From: Pedobacter sp. Leaf176 | GTDB lineage: Bacteria > Bacteroidota > Bacteroidia > Sphingobacteriales > Sphingobacteriaceae | Assembly (NCBI RefSeq): GCF_001424305.1 | Contig: NZ_LMPD01000002.1 | Span: forward strand, 626,280 to 690,279 | DNA: 64,000 bases | Reading direction: 5' to 3' | Shown: in pieces, positions 26,348 to 35,571 of the stretch | Numbering within the stretch: the first letter of the stretch is position 1 | Layout of the letters: each line of letters opens with the position of its first letter | Notes under the pieces: model-generated | Told to the model about the DNA's origin: nothing | The model's database searches: none | The model's input: the letters and a program-made list of their open reading frames with translations, nothing else | Position numbers and translations under genes: made by a program

Positions 26348-27673
26348 TTAATGAGCGTCGTAAGGCGTGATAAATTTCAATATTGTCGAAAGCGTTAATC
26401 CATACAAAACAAAACTGATAAATATAATGTAGCCAGGTTGAAGTGCTGTATTATTCGTTGTAATGATTGTTAACAAATCACTTCTGATGTTTAAATTTTT
26501 AAGCTGGCTTTCCAGCAAACCATTTAAGCCTATATAAACCATTAGTATGGCTATTACGATTACATCTGCCATACTCCATTTGCCAGATTGAAAAGCAAAG
26601 TATTTAATAAATTTATTTTCGGCCAGTTTACGTCTTCCCAGCAGATGAATGCCTGTAGAGCTCAACTTCATAACCGGAAAAAGAACGCTGAAAATAAGAA
26701 TCAAGACACCAACCAATATGGAATCTATGCCGGATTGCCCGATTAGAACCCTAACTACATCTATGATGCTTTTGCTTTGAAAAAACAATACCTGGTCTTT
26801 AAATACAACATGCTCGCCAAGCAGAACAAAGTCAAGTGACTTAATTCTGGCATCAACCTCTATCATGGAAGCAGTTAATCCAACTGCAAGCAAAATGAAG
26901 GCAAAAAGTAATGACATAATAAATAAAGTGCTATGCAACTCAACCCTTTTTCTAAATAACCACCAAAGGGACAAAACCACAACAATGCAGCTTAGCATCC
27001 CGAAACAATATCCATAAGTTGCCTTTCGGATATCTGCCAATGAGGTGTTAAATTTGTTATTCAATTCATCAACTGATGACACCTTGTACTTTTTAAGCAT
27101 ATTTGTAGTAGCAGCTTCGTTGATGGTTAAAGTGCTATCTATAGCACCGGTATTTTCCAATTGGACAAATTTGCTCATTGCCATTTTACTCATCTTTTTT
27201 TTATTGGCAGGATTATCTACCTGCGCAATGATGGTTTTTGCAAAAGCCGGAACCTGAGCCTTAATCTTATCGGTATTCACAAAATTATTAATCACGAACT
27301 TTTTGATTTTACCGTCGAGCGTTTTTTTAGGTTTATTAACCATCGCTTCGGCCTTATCAATCAAAGCGAGTATAATCTGCTCAACCTCTGTTTGCAATTC
27401 CTTTTTTTGTTTGGGCGTCATGGTAAAGTTGCGGACCTGATGGTTGACAATACCCGCTACTTTATCGTGCCACTGACCAACTGAAAACAAACCGAAAGTA
27501 ATGTTATTAATATTGGAGTAATCTTCTTTTATTCGTTCCTGCTGGCCGGAAAGCACATGTAATCGGTAAGCAAATAAGCCTTCTGCGCATAGCAAGACGG
27601 TCAATAATACGATCAGCAAAAATTTGGGCAACGTTGGATTTCGCCTTTGAGGGTTTTTTTCAGTTGTTATCAA
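26348..27673 (-). CDS. Membrane protein with PqiA-like C-terminal domain, paralog 1 (TTG start)
   Basis: 441 aa, the first gene of the pair. It shares the layout and much of the sequence of its neighbour: both have RIKEDYS / QIKEDYS, FSVGQWHDK / FSVDQWRDK and VPAFAKTII at matching positions. The PqiA-type motif is QSGKWSMADVIVIAILM. The start must be TTG at 27673, because an in-frame stop lies 3 codons upstream (27682-27680) and there is no earlier ATG or GTG. A 17-bp palindrome 138 bp upstream is a candidate operator. Tandem duplication is clear; function is inferred only. Confidence 0.6.
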   Translation of the reverse strand: MITTEKNPQRRNPTLPKFLLIVLLTVLLCAEGLFAYRLHVLSGQQERIKEDYSNINNITFGLFSVGQWHDKVAGIVNHQVRNFTMTPKQKKELQTEVEQIILALIDKAEAMVNKPKKTLDGKIKKFVINNFVNTDKIKAQVPAFAKTIIAQVDNPANKKKMSKMAMSKFVQLENTGAIDSTLTINEAATTNMLKKYKVSSVDELNNKFNTSLADIRKATYGYCFGMLSCIVVVLSLWWLFRKRVELHSTLFIMSLLFAFILLAVGLTASMIEVDARIKSLDFVLLGEHVVFKDQVLFFQSKSIIDVVRVLIGQSGIDSILVGVLILIFSVLFPVMKLSSTGIHLLGRRKLAENKFIKYFAFQSGKWSMADVIVIAILMVYIGLNGLLESQLKNLNIRSDLLTIITTNNTALQPGYIIFISFVLYGLTLSTILKFITPYDAH

Positions 27674-28114
27674 GTCGTTTTATTTTAAGAAAATGTTAAT
27701 GGTAAGCTGACTGGTTTAAAACAGAAGAATAAAAAATAAATACAAAGATTAGATTCAAAAAGTCAATTTTTGTTTATTCGATTATAATTCTAATTAACAG
27801 ATGAATTGAAATATGGTTTTACCATATAAAATTTTGTGCAGCTGATTTAAGAAGAAACTAATGGAATTGGATTTGTCGATTGCCCATTGCGAATGTTTGC
27901 AGAAATGATATAAATAACGATGCAGGATAATCAGGGGATCACGATTAAATGGAAGATTTCCAGCAAAAAATTTAGCCCCGTGCCGACTTAATCCTTACAA
28001 TTTAGGCATGGTTATTCCTTTGGGTGCTTAGATGTATAAAGTAATACCTAAATTTTAAGTTTGTAAAAGGAAGGAAAGTTATTAATGGAATGGTAGTCAC
28101 TCAATTTTCAGCAA
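27674..28114. other. About 440 bp intergenic region, boundary of the catabolic island
   Basis: No ORF, RNA or terminator recognised. It contains the promoter region of the PqiA-like pair with the palindrome at 27811-27827, and is the 3' end of the PUL transcript from rhaM. The sequence 27960-28114 shows nothing I can interpret. Confidence 0.4.
27811..27827. promoter_or_regulatory. 17-bp palindrome, candidate operator
   Basis: Perfect 7-bp arms ATATGGT and ACCATAT flank TTT. It lies 138 bp upstream of the TTG start of the first PqiA-like gene. A dimeric repressor site is possible; no regulator gene is adjacent. Confidence 0.4.
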
Positions 28115-28429
28115 TTAAGCCAAATAAAAAACTTCTTTAAGAGGTAACGAAACAGGCGAATTGTCCGGATTGCTCTCCATTATATCGCCCATAAACGCCC
28201 ACCATTTTTGCATAATGGGTTGTTCAGGTAATTTCTTAATAAGTTCAGGATTTGCAATTTTTAAAACGGCAAATAAATCGTTTGTGTTCTTATCATGGAA
28301 GATCGAATAATCCGTTATGCCCGTCTCACTGAGCAATGCCGCCAGTTCAGGCCAGATTTCTTTATGTCGTTTCTCATATTCCTGTTCGTAACCGGAAAAC
28401 AGCTTCATTTTAAATGCTATTCTTACCAT
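28115..28429 (-). CDS. rhaM: L-rhamnose mutarotase
   Basis: 104-aa cytoplasmic enzyme that interconverts alpha and beta anomers of L-rhamnose and related sugars. The family features are at the N-terminus (MVRIAFKMKL, then YEKRHKEIWPEL) with His in KRHKEIWP, and the C-terminal PIMQKWWAFMGDIMESNPDNSP. It is the last gene of the PUL (12 bp after the GH16 stop). Its presence suggests that the glycan contains rhamnose. No rhaA, rhaB or rhaD gene is in the window, so the pathway continues elsewhere. Confidence 0.92.
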   Translation of the reverse strand: MVRIAFKMKLFSGYEQEYEKRHKEIWPELAALLSETGITDYSIFHDKNTNDLFAVLKIANPELIKKLPEQPIMQKWWAFMGDIMESNPDNSPVSLPLKEVFYLA

Positions 28430-28440
28430 GTGTGTTTTTA

Positions 28441-29277
28441 TTATTTTTGATATACCCTGACATAGTCTACTTCCATTCGGTTTGGAAATTTGGTGTCATT
28501 TAATTCTCCACCATTTAGGCCACCCATTGCCAAATTTAAAAGGATGTAGTGTTTTTGCCTGAAGGGATTTACGCTGCTCCCATCTTCATTTTTTAATTTA
28601 TCTAACGAAGTTTTGTTCAGCAGTACATCATCTACATATAAACTTATGGCTTCACTATCCCAATCCATACGCCAGATATGAAACTTTGATGCCCATTTCG
28701 TTCCGCCCAATTCTTCTGTTGATTTGGTATTGCTAAACCATTTCGGTTTATTATTAGCACCAAGCGAGGCAATATTTGCGAGTATTTTACCACGATAATA
28801 TTCCATAATATCGATTTCTCCATTGCCTGGCCATCTTCCATTCTCACCTAAAGTCCAGAAAGCCGGCCATAATCCTGAGGAGATATTTATTCTTCCTCTC
28901 ATTTCAAAACGACCATATTGAAAACTTTGTAGGCCCTTAGTAATTAAACAAGCCGACGTATATTCAATGTTTTTAGGCTTTTTGCGCCAATTATTACTGC
29001 CTTCTTCGTACAACGGATTCGGCTTCATTTCTTTACGTGCTTCAATAACAAGCAAGCCATTCCTGCAAAATGCATTTTCCGGCTGATACCATTGCAACTC
29101 CTCATTTCTCACAAAACCTTTCTCATAAGTCCAGTTCTTTGCATCAGGTATTCCATCTTTCTCAAACTCATCCGACCAAACCAGATTATATCCTTCTTTT
29201 GAATATTGCTGTGCTGATAGCGAACTAGCGTTTAACAAAGCGTAAAATGGCAGTAGAAAAAGAATTTTGCTTTTCAT
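28441..29277 (-). CDS. Glycoside hydrolase family 16 (endo-beta-glucanase/galactanase-like)
   Basis: 278-aa secreted enzyme. The signal peptide (residues 1-22, ending SAQ) is followed by a single GH16 jelly-roll. The catalytic motif ExDxxE is GEIDIMEYY, with nucleophile E154 and acid/base E159. WPAFWTLGENGRWPGNG lies before it and VDYVRVYQK ends the domain. GH16 includes laminarinases, agarases and endo-beta-1,3-galactanases; the subfamily cannot be set by eye. Inside this PUL an endo-galactanase or glucanase role is plausible. It lies between GH43 and rhaM on the minus strand. Confidence 0.93.
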   Translation of the reverse strand: MKSKILFLLPFYALLNASSLSAQQYSKEGYNLVWSDEFEKDGIPDAKNWTYEKGFVRNEELQWYQPENAFCRNGLLVIEARKEMKPNPLYEEGSNNWRKKPKNIEYTSACLITKGLQSFQYGRFEMRGRINISSGLWPAFWTLGENGRWPGNGEIDIMEYYRGKILANIASLGANNKPKWFSNTKSTEELGGTKWASKFHIWRMDWDSEAISLYVDDVLLNKTSLDKLKNEDGSSVNPFRQKHYILLNLAMGGLNGGELNDTKFPNRMEVDYVRVYQK

Positions 29278-29381
29278 TCTAAATTGGATTAATTGACACC
29301 TTATTTATTGCAAGGAGAACGTTTTAAGCTTTTATTCACGCAAGTTATCGTGCTGCTTATGAAATTTAGTTTTTCTTTCTT

Positions 29382-30497
29382 TTACTTAAAGACGCTCAGA
29401 TTCCACCTGTCTGACCATTCGATTTTTAATTTATTTTCCTCAAACTGAATTGGCAACCATAAATAACGTCCGTCGATTGCATTTTTTGGTTCCCATTTAT
29501 CTGCCATAAAAATGAACGCATTCTTTTTCCCCGGCGCAGGAAGCACATGCGTACTTTGACCGCCAAATGTTTTTTCTGAACCCGGCCCTACACATGGGTT
29601 ACCCATATATTCCCATGGACCGAAAATTGATTTTGCTTTAAACCACCTCGCGGGATTTGGAGCCCAGCCCGTACAACCAGAACCTACCATATAGTAAATT
29701 CCATTTTTTTTAAATAAAGCTGGCGCTTCCGTTTGCTGGCCAACATAAATTCGGATGAATTTTCCAGTATGGCCCAAATAATCAGGCGTTAGTTCTGCTA
29801 AATGTAAAGTATAGTTCTCTTCTGATGAAAATACGTGGTAGGCTTTACCATTATCATCAACAAAAACCGTCATATCTCTGGCCATTTGTCCGCCAGGTAA
29901 ATCGCGACAGAAGAAACCATCACTTTTATTTGCAGGTTTATCACAATTAACTTTTTCATTTTCGGGGGTTAGCGCTGCGTAAAACGGCAATTTCCCAGCG
30001 TTAGGACGATAACTTTTAATGAACGAATAGGGTCCGGTTGCTTTATCTGCCGTGGCAACACCTGCGCGGGCAGCTTCGTAACCTTTGCCTAGAAGCTCCA
30101 GGTGAAACCACATTACAAATTTTCTCGTTTTCTTATTGTAAATAACTTTTGGTCGCTCCAAAATACAGCCCTTTGCAATATCATTTCTTAAATCACTAGA
30201 AACTTTAAGTGCAATACCCTCATCTTTCCAGTTGTATAAATCTTTTGATGAATAGCAATGAACACCAACCTGGGCAGTATTTCCTTTTTCACCTTCAATT
30301 TTATGTTCTCCAAACCAATAATACAGGCCTTGAACATAAACAATGCCGCCTCCATGTGCATTGATGTGGACACCATTATTATCTTTCCAAATTTTGCCGG
30401 GTGTAAAATTCTGGTAGGTTTTCTGAGAAAAAACCAGATTGCTGTTTAACAAACTACAAAAAATAAACCAAAGGAATAAGGGTAAACGATTATGCAT
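29382..30497 (-). CDS. GH43-type glycosidase (beta-galactosidase-like, subfamily 24/34 candidate)
   Basis: 371 aa from ATG 30497 (MHNRLPLFLWF, signal peptide ending VFSQ); the track start at 30542 would add an unlikely 15 residues before the signal. It has a five-bladed propeller-type sequence with AHGGGIVYVQGLYYWFGE at the place where the canonical GH43 base Asp is expected. ARDMTVFVDDNG carries an acidic residue for the modulator position, and TEAPALFKKNGIYYM supplies the acid Glu. GH43 galactosidases of arabinogalactan degradation are known to lack the standard base. It is downstream of susD, after a C(UUCG)G hairpin. Confidence 0.85.
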   Translation of the reverse strand: MHNRLPLFLWFIFCSLLNSNLVFSQKTYQNFTPGKIWKDNNGVHINAHGGGIVYVQGLYYWFGEHKIEGEKGNTAQVGVHCYSSKDLYNWKDEGIALKVSSDLRNDIAKGCILERPKVIYNKKTRKFVMWFHLELLGKGYEAARAGVATADKATGPYSFIKSYRPNAGKLPFYAALTPENEKVNCDKPANKSDGFFCRDLPGGQMARDMTVFVDDNGKAYHVFSSEENYTLHLAELTPDYLGHTGKFIRIYVGQQTEAPALFKKNGIYYMVGSGCTGWAPNPARWFKAKSIFGPWEYMGNPCVGPGSEKTFGGQSTHVLPAPGKKNAFIFMADKWEPKNAIDGRYLWLPIQFEENKLKIEWSDRWNLSVFK

Positions 30498-30555
30498 AAA
30501 ACGGATGATAACGAAGTGGTAAATGGAACCTGAGTATATCAAATGTGTAAATTGA

Positions 30556-30579
30556 TCGGGTCATCCGAAGACGACCCGA
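30556..30579 (-). terminator. Stable C(UUCG)G hairpin between susD and the GH43 gene
   Basis: On the minus strand CGGGTCGTC-TTCG-GATGACCCG forms a 9-bp stem (one wobble) closed by the very stable UUCG tetraloop. No U-run follows, so it is likely an attenuator or mRNA processing/stability element that lets susCD be expressed above the downstream genes, rather than a complete terminator. Confidence 0.6.
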
Positions 30580-30599
30580 AAAACTAACCAAAATATCAT

Positions 30600-32225
30600 T
30601 TAATAACCAGGATTTTGAGTTAATACAGCATCTTTATTCAACTGTATTTCATTTAGTGGAATTGGCAATAACAATGCTTTTGATGTTAAGCCGGTAATCG
30701 GTTTAGATGCATCATTTGAATTTAACCGAAGTGCGCGTTCTACTAAAGTTCCGGTTCTCATTAAAGTCATTCTTCTGTTTTCTTCACCGATTAATTCCCT
30801 GGCCCTTTCATCAAGAATAAAATCTTTTGTCATATCAGCAGCGGTCACCTGAGCTGCATTTGCTCTGGTCCGCAATACATTAATTGTAGTCGCAGCTTCG
30901 GCAGTTTTACCTTGGGCAACCTGTGCTTCAGCAAGTAGCAAATAAGTTTCTCCCAGGCGCATCAGGATAAAATCCTTAATCATTGCATAGCCAAAAGTAT
31001 CGTTTGGATCGAAAGCGCCCCATTTGGTTGTACTTGGGCATATGTTAATTAACGTATCCGGACCTGTAAAAGGAACTTGCTTACCAAATCTGGCCGCATA
31101 AGTTGGATTTGGGTCATTATAATAATATCTTCTGCGAATGTTGTATTGCGAATTGCGGATGTCGTTTCCTTTATATAAACCATAAAGAACCCAGTTGCTT
31201 AACCGCAATCTGCCGATTGAACGACCACCTAATGAATCGGCTAGCGCCATACCAGCAATGTTGTAATAAGCAGCACCAAACACCCTTCTTTGTTGAGGAC
31301 TGTCACTAATTCCGCCAACCACACTAGCTGGATTTTCCTGTTCTAATACCCAGATGGCCTCAGTATTACCTTGCGCTCTTCTTTGATTTCCATATTGGAA
31401 CATATCAGAATAATAATCTCCAGCCTGACTGGTTTTAACACCATAACGGTTTTTAATTAAGCTGAATTTGCCGCTGCTGATGATTGCCTGAGCTTGTTGT
31501 TCGGCTAAATCTGGCTTACCAATGCGAAGGTAGACCTCAGCAAGCAATTGCATCGCCATAAATTTATTAGCTCTGGCATACATCTTACCTTTAGAATTCG
31601 TTTTAACCGCTTCAATATCCGGCAAATTTGTTACTGCATATTGCAAATCAGAGACAATGAAGTTGTTTACATCCGCTATTGGAGCCCTCACAAAGTCTGT
31701 TTTTGGACCGGTCAGTGCATGGGTTATTAACGGCACTCCGCCAAACAAAGTTGCTAAGTTGTTGTAAGCATAAGCCCTGAAAAATTTAGCTTCCGCATTT
31801 ACTAAATTTTTACCCCTTGCGCTAATAGTCGTAACACTCGGATTCTCAATTCCATCTACAATAATGTTAGTTAAATTTATCATTACATAGTTTCTGTTCC
31901 AGGTACGGGCAGCACCGTTGTCTGTAGGTGTTAGCGTAGCATAGTTATAGTAAGGAATTTCTACACCCTGCTGATTGTTCGTTGCGTTTGCAACATCGGT
32001 ACCAACCTGCCAAACACTTGGCCAGCCCTGTTGTTCAGACCAGGTAAACAATGTACTTGTATGATTATACAATCCAATTAACGATGCTTCAAATCCAAGT
32101 GAATCTGTAAGCGTTAATGGCGTATATGATGAAAACGGTTTCTCATCTAAAAATGCTTTCTTGCACGATGAAAATGCAACAAATAGCACTGATAATGATG
32201 CAATTATGGTTATATATTTTTTCAT
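30600..32225 (-). CDS. SusD/RagB-family nutrient-binding outer membrane lipoprotein
   Basis: 541 aa, surface glycan-binding partner of the SusC-like transporter. The signal ends in the lipobox SSC-KKAFLDEKPFSSY (Cys 20). The TPR-like helical core follows, with RAYAYNNLATLFGGVPLITHAL and LLLAEAQVAQGKTAEAATTINVLRTRAN split over helices. DERARELIGEENRRMTLMRTG is the C-terminal SusD signature. It is 12 bp downstream of susC, and a stable hairpin follows it. Ligand specificity cannot be read from the sequence. Confidence 0.97.
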   Translation of the reverse strand: MKKYITIIASLSVLFVAFSSCKKAFLDEKPFSSYTPLTLTDSLGFEASLIGLYNHTSTLFTWSEQQGWPSVWQVGTDVANATNNQQGVEIPYYNYATLTPTDNGAARTWNRNYVMINLTNIIVDGIENPSVTTISARGKNLVNAEAKFFRAYAYNNLATLFGGVPLITHALTGPKTDFVRAPIADVNNFIVSDLQYAVTNLPDIEAVKTNSKGKMYARANKFMAMQLLAEVYLRIGKPDLAEQQAQAIISSGKFSLIKNRYGVKTSQAGDYYSDMFQYGNQRRAQGNTEAIWVLEQENPASVVGGISDSPQQRRVFGAAYYNIAGMALADSLGGRSIGRLRLSNWVLYGLYKGNDIRNSQYNIRRRYYYNDPNPTYAARFGKQVPFTGPDTLINICPSTTKWGAFDPNDTFGYAMIKDFILMRLGETYLLLAEAQVAQGKTAEAATTINVLRTRANAAQVTAADMTKDFILDERARELIGEENRRMTLMRTGTLVERALRLNSNDASKPITGLTSKALLLPIPLNEIQLNKDAVLTQNPGY

Positions 32226-32237
32226 GATGATTATAAA

Positions 32238-35231
32238 TTAACGTAATGAAACATTTAAACCCAATACGAAAGTTCTTGTTAAAGGATAATTATTTGTCCA
32301 ATCACCCGAGCCTCTGGAAGAATAATTATTTTCAGGATCCCAACCTATCCAATTGGTAAAGGTGTACAGGTTACGGCCACTCGCGTAAACCGTTAAGCCG
32401 CCAAGGTGAAGTTTATCTAATAAAGTCTGACTGAAGACATAACTTAAAGTAACATCCTTGATTCTCGTGTAACTTGCATCAGAAGCGTAGCCATAGCCCA
32501 GCGTGTTATTATAAGATAATGCAGGCCTTGTCTGACTCATGTTTTCCGCTGTCCAATAACCAATCTCTGCAGGCGTATTTCTCCTACCTGTTTCATCACC
32601 ATAAGTTAAATCCTGGTTGTTTTTAGTCATGCCTTGTGCAGTTTGAATAAAAATACTCAGGTTAATGTTTTTGTAATGGAAGGTATTAGTTAAACCACCG
32701 GTCCATTTTGGATCAATTTGTCCTAAAATGGTTCTGTCATCTGCTGTAATTCTACCGTCACCATTCAAGTCAGCAAATTTCAAACTACCTGGTCTTGCCG
32801 TTGGATCTTGTTTAGAAACATCTTCTCCGGTTTGCCAAACGCCGGTCATTTGATAATCGTAAATTACTCTGATTGGTTTTCCTAAAAACCACCTGTTTCC
32901 TAAATCATTTTTGCCATCACCATATAAATCGGTGATTTTGTTCTTGTTAGTTGCAAAAACGATAGCAGTTTCCCAACGGAAATCTTTACCAGTGAAATTT
33001 TGAGTGTTTAAGGTTACTTCTAAGCCTTTGTTTGTTGTTTTACCGATATTTTCTAAAACTCTCGAATATCCAGTAATAATAGGTAAGCTTCTGTTTAACA
33101 ATAAACCACTCGTTTTATTTTGATAAGCTTCTACTGTACCACTGATTCTGTTATTGAGAATTCCGAAGTCTAAACCAATATTGGCTGTTTTTGTCGTTTC
33201 CCATTGTAACGAAATATTACCTAAGTTGTTTGGAACTACACCAATTGTGCTTATGCCATTAAATGGGTAGCGTACAGAACCATCTGTGGTAATGGTGTTG
33301 TAAACGCCAACTGCCTCATTACCGGTTTTACCGTAGGATAACCTCAACTTTAAATTATTGAAGACTTTAGAATTTTTCATAAAATCTTCGTTAATGATGT
33401 TCCAGCCAATTGCAGCAGAAGGAAAAACACCATATTTGGTTGTATTTGCGCCAAATACCGAAGAACCGTCTCTACGTGCCGTTAAAGTAAACAAGTATTT
33501 ACTGTCGTATGAATAGAATAAACGTCCCATTTGTGAGTTTAATCCATATCTATCGCGGAATGAACCACTTGTTTGCGTTGCACCTGCACCAATATTATCA
33601 AGGCCTAGTTCATCGTTAACAAAACCAACTGCACCCGCTGTAGTGGAATTGTATTTACGTTCCTGCGCACTGTATAAAGCCGTAAAATCGAAATGGTGTT
33701 TTTTAATATCTTTAGAATAAGTTAAGATATTTTCAATAGTATAACTGTTTGTAGATGCATTGAAACTACTAGCAGTACCATTCAAATCATTGGCTAAGCG
33801 GCCAATATAACTTCCTCTCCGCTCAGGAAAGTAGGTATAACCTGCATTTAAACGAAACTTTAAACCCGTTAAGGCGCCTGGAAATTTTACTTCTGCATAT
33901 CCGTTTCCGTTGATATTTGTTGTTCTGCTTATTTGCGTTGTAGTTAAACCTAACAAGGGGTTTGTGTATAACTGCTCCGGACTCATCGGGTAAATTGCAT
34001 AAGTTCCGTTTGCATTATACTGCTGACCATAAGGGCTCATTGCTGTTGCGAACAATAAGTTTGCTCTGCCACCATCGTAGTTGTTACTGGTTAAAAACAG
34101 TGAAGTACCAACGGTTAAGAAACTCGTTACATTAACATCTAAGTTGGAACGTAAACCAATTCGTTTAAAATCATATCCCCTAATTACGCCTTTTTGTTTA
34201 AGGTAATCGCCGGAAATAAAATATTTAACATCTTGAGAACCACCAGAAATACCAACGTTATGATCCTGAATTACGCCTTGTTGCGTTGCTTCTTTAACCC
34301 AGTCGGTTGTTGTGCCCGCGTTATATGCAGGAAGCTCACCGATATTCGGGACAGGTCTCTGCTGTACTTGACCAGTTTGTTTAAGAAAGTCAGCATATTT
34401 TTGAACATATTCTGCGCCGCTTCTTGGTTCAAGGATGTGCGCTAAATTATCAATACCTGCATACCCGCTGTAGCGGATTACCGGCTTCCCTGCCGTACCC
34501 CTTTTTGTTGTAATCAAGATAACGCCATTTGATCCATTTGTACCATAAATTGCCGTAGCACTCGCATCTTTTAAAATTTCTACAGATGCAATATCGTTTG
34601 GATTGATGTCATTTAAAGAACCTCCTGTTTTACTTAATGGCACACCATCTACAACTACATAAGGACCACTGCCGGCAGTAATTGAATTCTGGCCCCTGAT
34701 TAAGGCATTTGGCTGGCTACCCGGAACTGATGAAGTTGTGGTAACATTTACGCCCGCAACGGCACCTTCGATAGATTGTAAAACGTTAGTAACCGGTAAT
34801 TGAGATAACCTGGCTTTTGGTACCGAAACTACCGAACCTGTAACATCCGAACGCTTTTGAGTACCATAACCAATAACAACAACATCGTTAAGTGTTTTAT
34901 CAGATTCTTCAGCGAGGTTTACATTTACCTGGGTATCATTACCAAGCACAACGGACTTCGAAGTATAGCCAATAAATGTATAAACAAGCGTTTCGCCTTT
35001 TGTGGCTGCTATTCTGTAACGGCCATTTCCATCAGAAATAGCAACCTTAGCCGTATTTTGGTTTTTGATTGTTGCACCTGGAATCGGTAATCCTTTGGCA
35101 TCGAGAACGGTACCGGAAACATCCGTGCTTCCCGTTTGAGCTAATGCGCTTATCGGGTTTATTTCTGCCATCAGAAATATTGCGAGTAAGGCTAGCATAC
35201 ACCTAATTGGTGAAAGTAAATTTTTTAGCAT
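32238..35231 (-). CDS. SusC/RagA-family TonB-linked outer membrane transporter
   Basis: 997-aa TonB-dependent importer of oligosaccharides. The signal peptide ends near ISALAQ. A carboxypeptidase-regulatory-like domain follows (about residues 36-110: VSGTVLDAKGLPIPGATI). Next is the SusC-type linker LNDVVVIGYGTQKRSDVTGSV, the plug, and a 22-strand barrel ending in NVSLR. No STN anti-sigma signalling domain is present, so control is by another regulator. A 340-bp spacer with a TACCCC-type motif lies upstream. It pairs with the SusD gene. Confidence 0.97.
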   Translation of the reverse strand: MLKNLLSPIRCMLALLAIFLMAEINPISALAQTGSTDVSGTVLDAKGLPIPGATIKNQNTAKVAISDGNGRYRIAATKGETLVYTFIGYTSKSVVLGNDTQVNVNLAEESDKTLNDVVVIGYGTQKRSDVTGSVVSVPKARLSQLPVTNVLQSIEGAVAGVNVTTTSSVPGSQPNALIRGQNSITAGSGPYVVVDGVPLSKTGGSLNDINPNDIASVEILKDASATAIYGTNGSNGVILITTKRGTAGKPVIRYSGYAGIDNLAHILEPRSGAEYVQKYADFLKQTGQVQQRPVPNIGELPAYNAGTTTDWVKEATQQGVIQDHNVGISGGSQDVKYFISGDYLKQKGVIRGYDFKRIGLRSNLDVNVTSFLTVGTSLFLTSNNYDGGRANLLFATAMSPYGQQYNANGTYAIYPMSPEQLYTNPLLGLTTTQISRTTNINGNGYAEVKFPGALTGLKFRLNAGYTYFPERRGSYIGRLANDLNGTASSFNASTNSYTIENILTYSKDIKKHHFDFTALYSAQERKYNSTTAGAVGFVNDELGLDNIGAGATQTSGSFRDRYGLNSQMGRLFYSYDSKYLFTLTARRDGSSVFGANTTKYGVFPSAAIGWNIINEDFMKNSKVFNNLKLRLSYGKTGNEAVGVYNTITTDGSVRYPFNGISTIGVVPNNLGNISLQWETTKTANIGLDFGILNNRISGTVEAYQNKTSGLLLNRSLPIITGYSRVLENIGKTTNKGLEVTLNTQNFTGKDFRWETAIVFATNKNKITDLYGDGKNDLGNRWFLGKPIRVIYDYQMTGVWQTGEDVSKQDPTARPGSLKFADLNGDGRITADDRTILGQIDPKWTGGLTNTFHYKNINLSIFIQTAQGMTKNNQDLTYGDETGRRNTPAEIGYWTAENMSQTRPALSYNNTLGYGYASDASYTRIKDVTLSYVFSQTLLDKLHLGGLTVYASGRNLYTFTNWIGWDPENNYSSRGSGDWTNNYPLTRTFVLGLNVSLR

Positions 35232-35571
35232 AATGATTATTTGGTTAGTTATTTATTTGGTGATTGATTGTTTAATATTTTTTTCTGAAAACTTTTTTCT
35301 TCAAAAAATTTATTTGCGCATTAGCGGCTAACTTAAGCTCCGATGTCGATCTTCATAAATTTTACATTTGGTTGAAACAAATTAACTACAAATAGGCTTT
35401 CGCCGTGAGCGGTAATATGGTAATTAATAGGGGGTAAATTCTAACTAATTATTATAAAAATGCGTTTTTAAGCGTTTTAAGAAAAGGATAATAATTTTTA
35501 AACGTAAAAACTACGTTTATTTTTCGGAATAAGAGACAGCCTTATCCATTGCTTTTATTTTTTTTAAACCG
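35232..35571. other. 340 bp regulatory spacer upstream of susC
   Basis: AT-rich region between the DUF2264 gene and susC. It separates the two halves of the PUL and presumably holds the susC promoter, although I found no exact TAnnTTTG match. It contains the GGGGGTAAATT element at 35430-35440. No gene or RNA was recognised. Confidence 0.5.
35430..35441 (-). promoter_or_regulatory. TACCCC-type motif upstream of susC
   Basis: Minus-strand GAATTTACCCCC, 199 bp upstream of the susC ATG. Related A/T-rich-TACCCC elements occur upstream of three other transcription units in the island (41556-41570, 51155-51168, 54237-54247). It may bind the regulator of the PUL. Confidence 0.4.
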
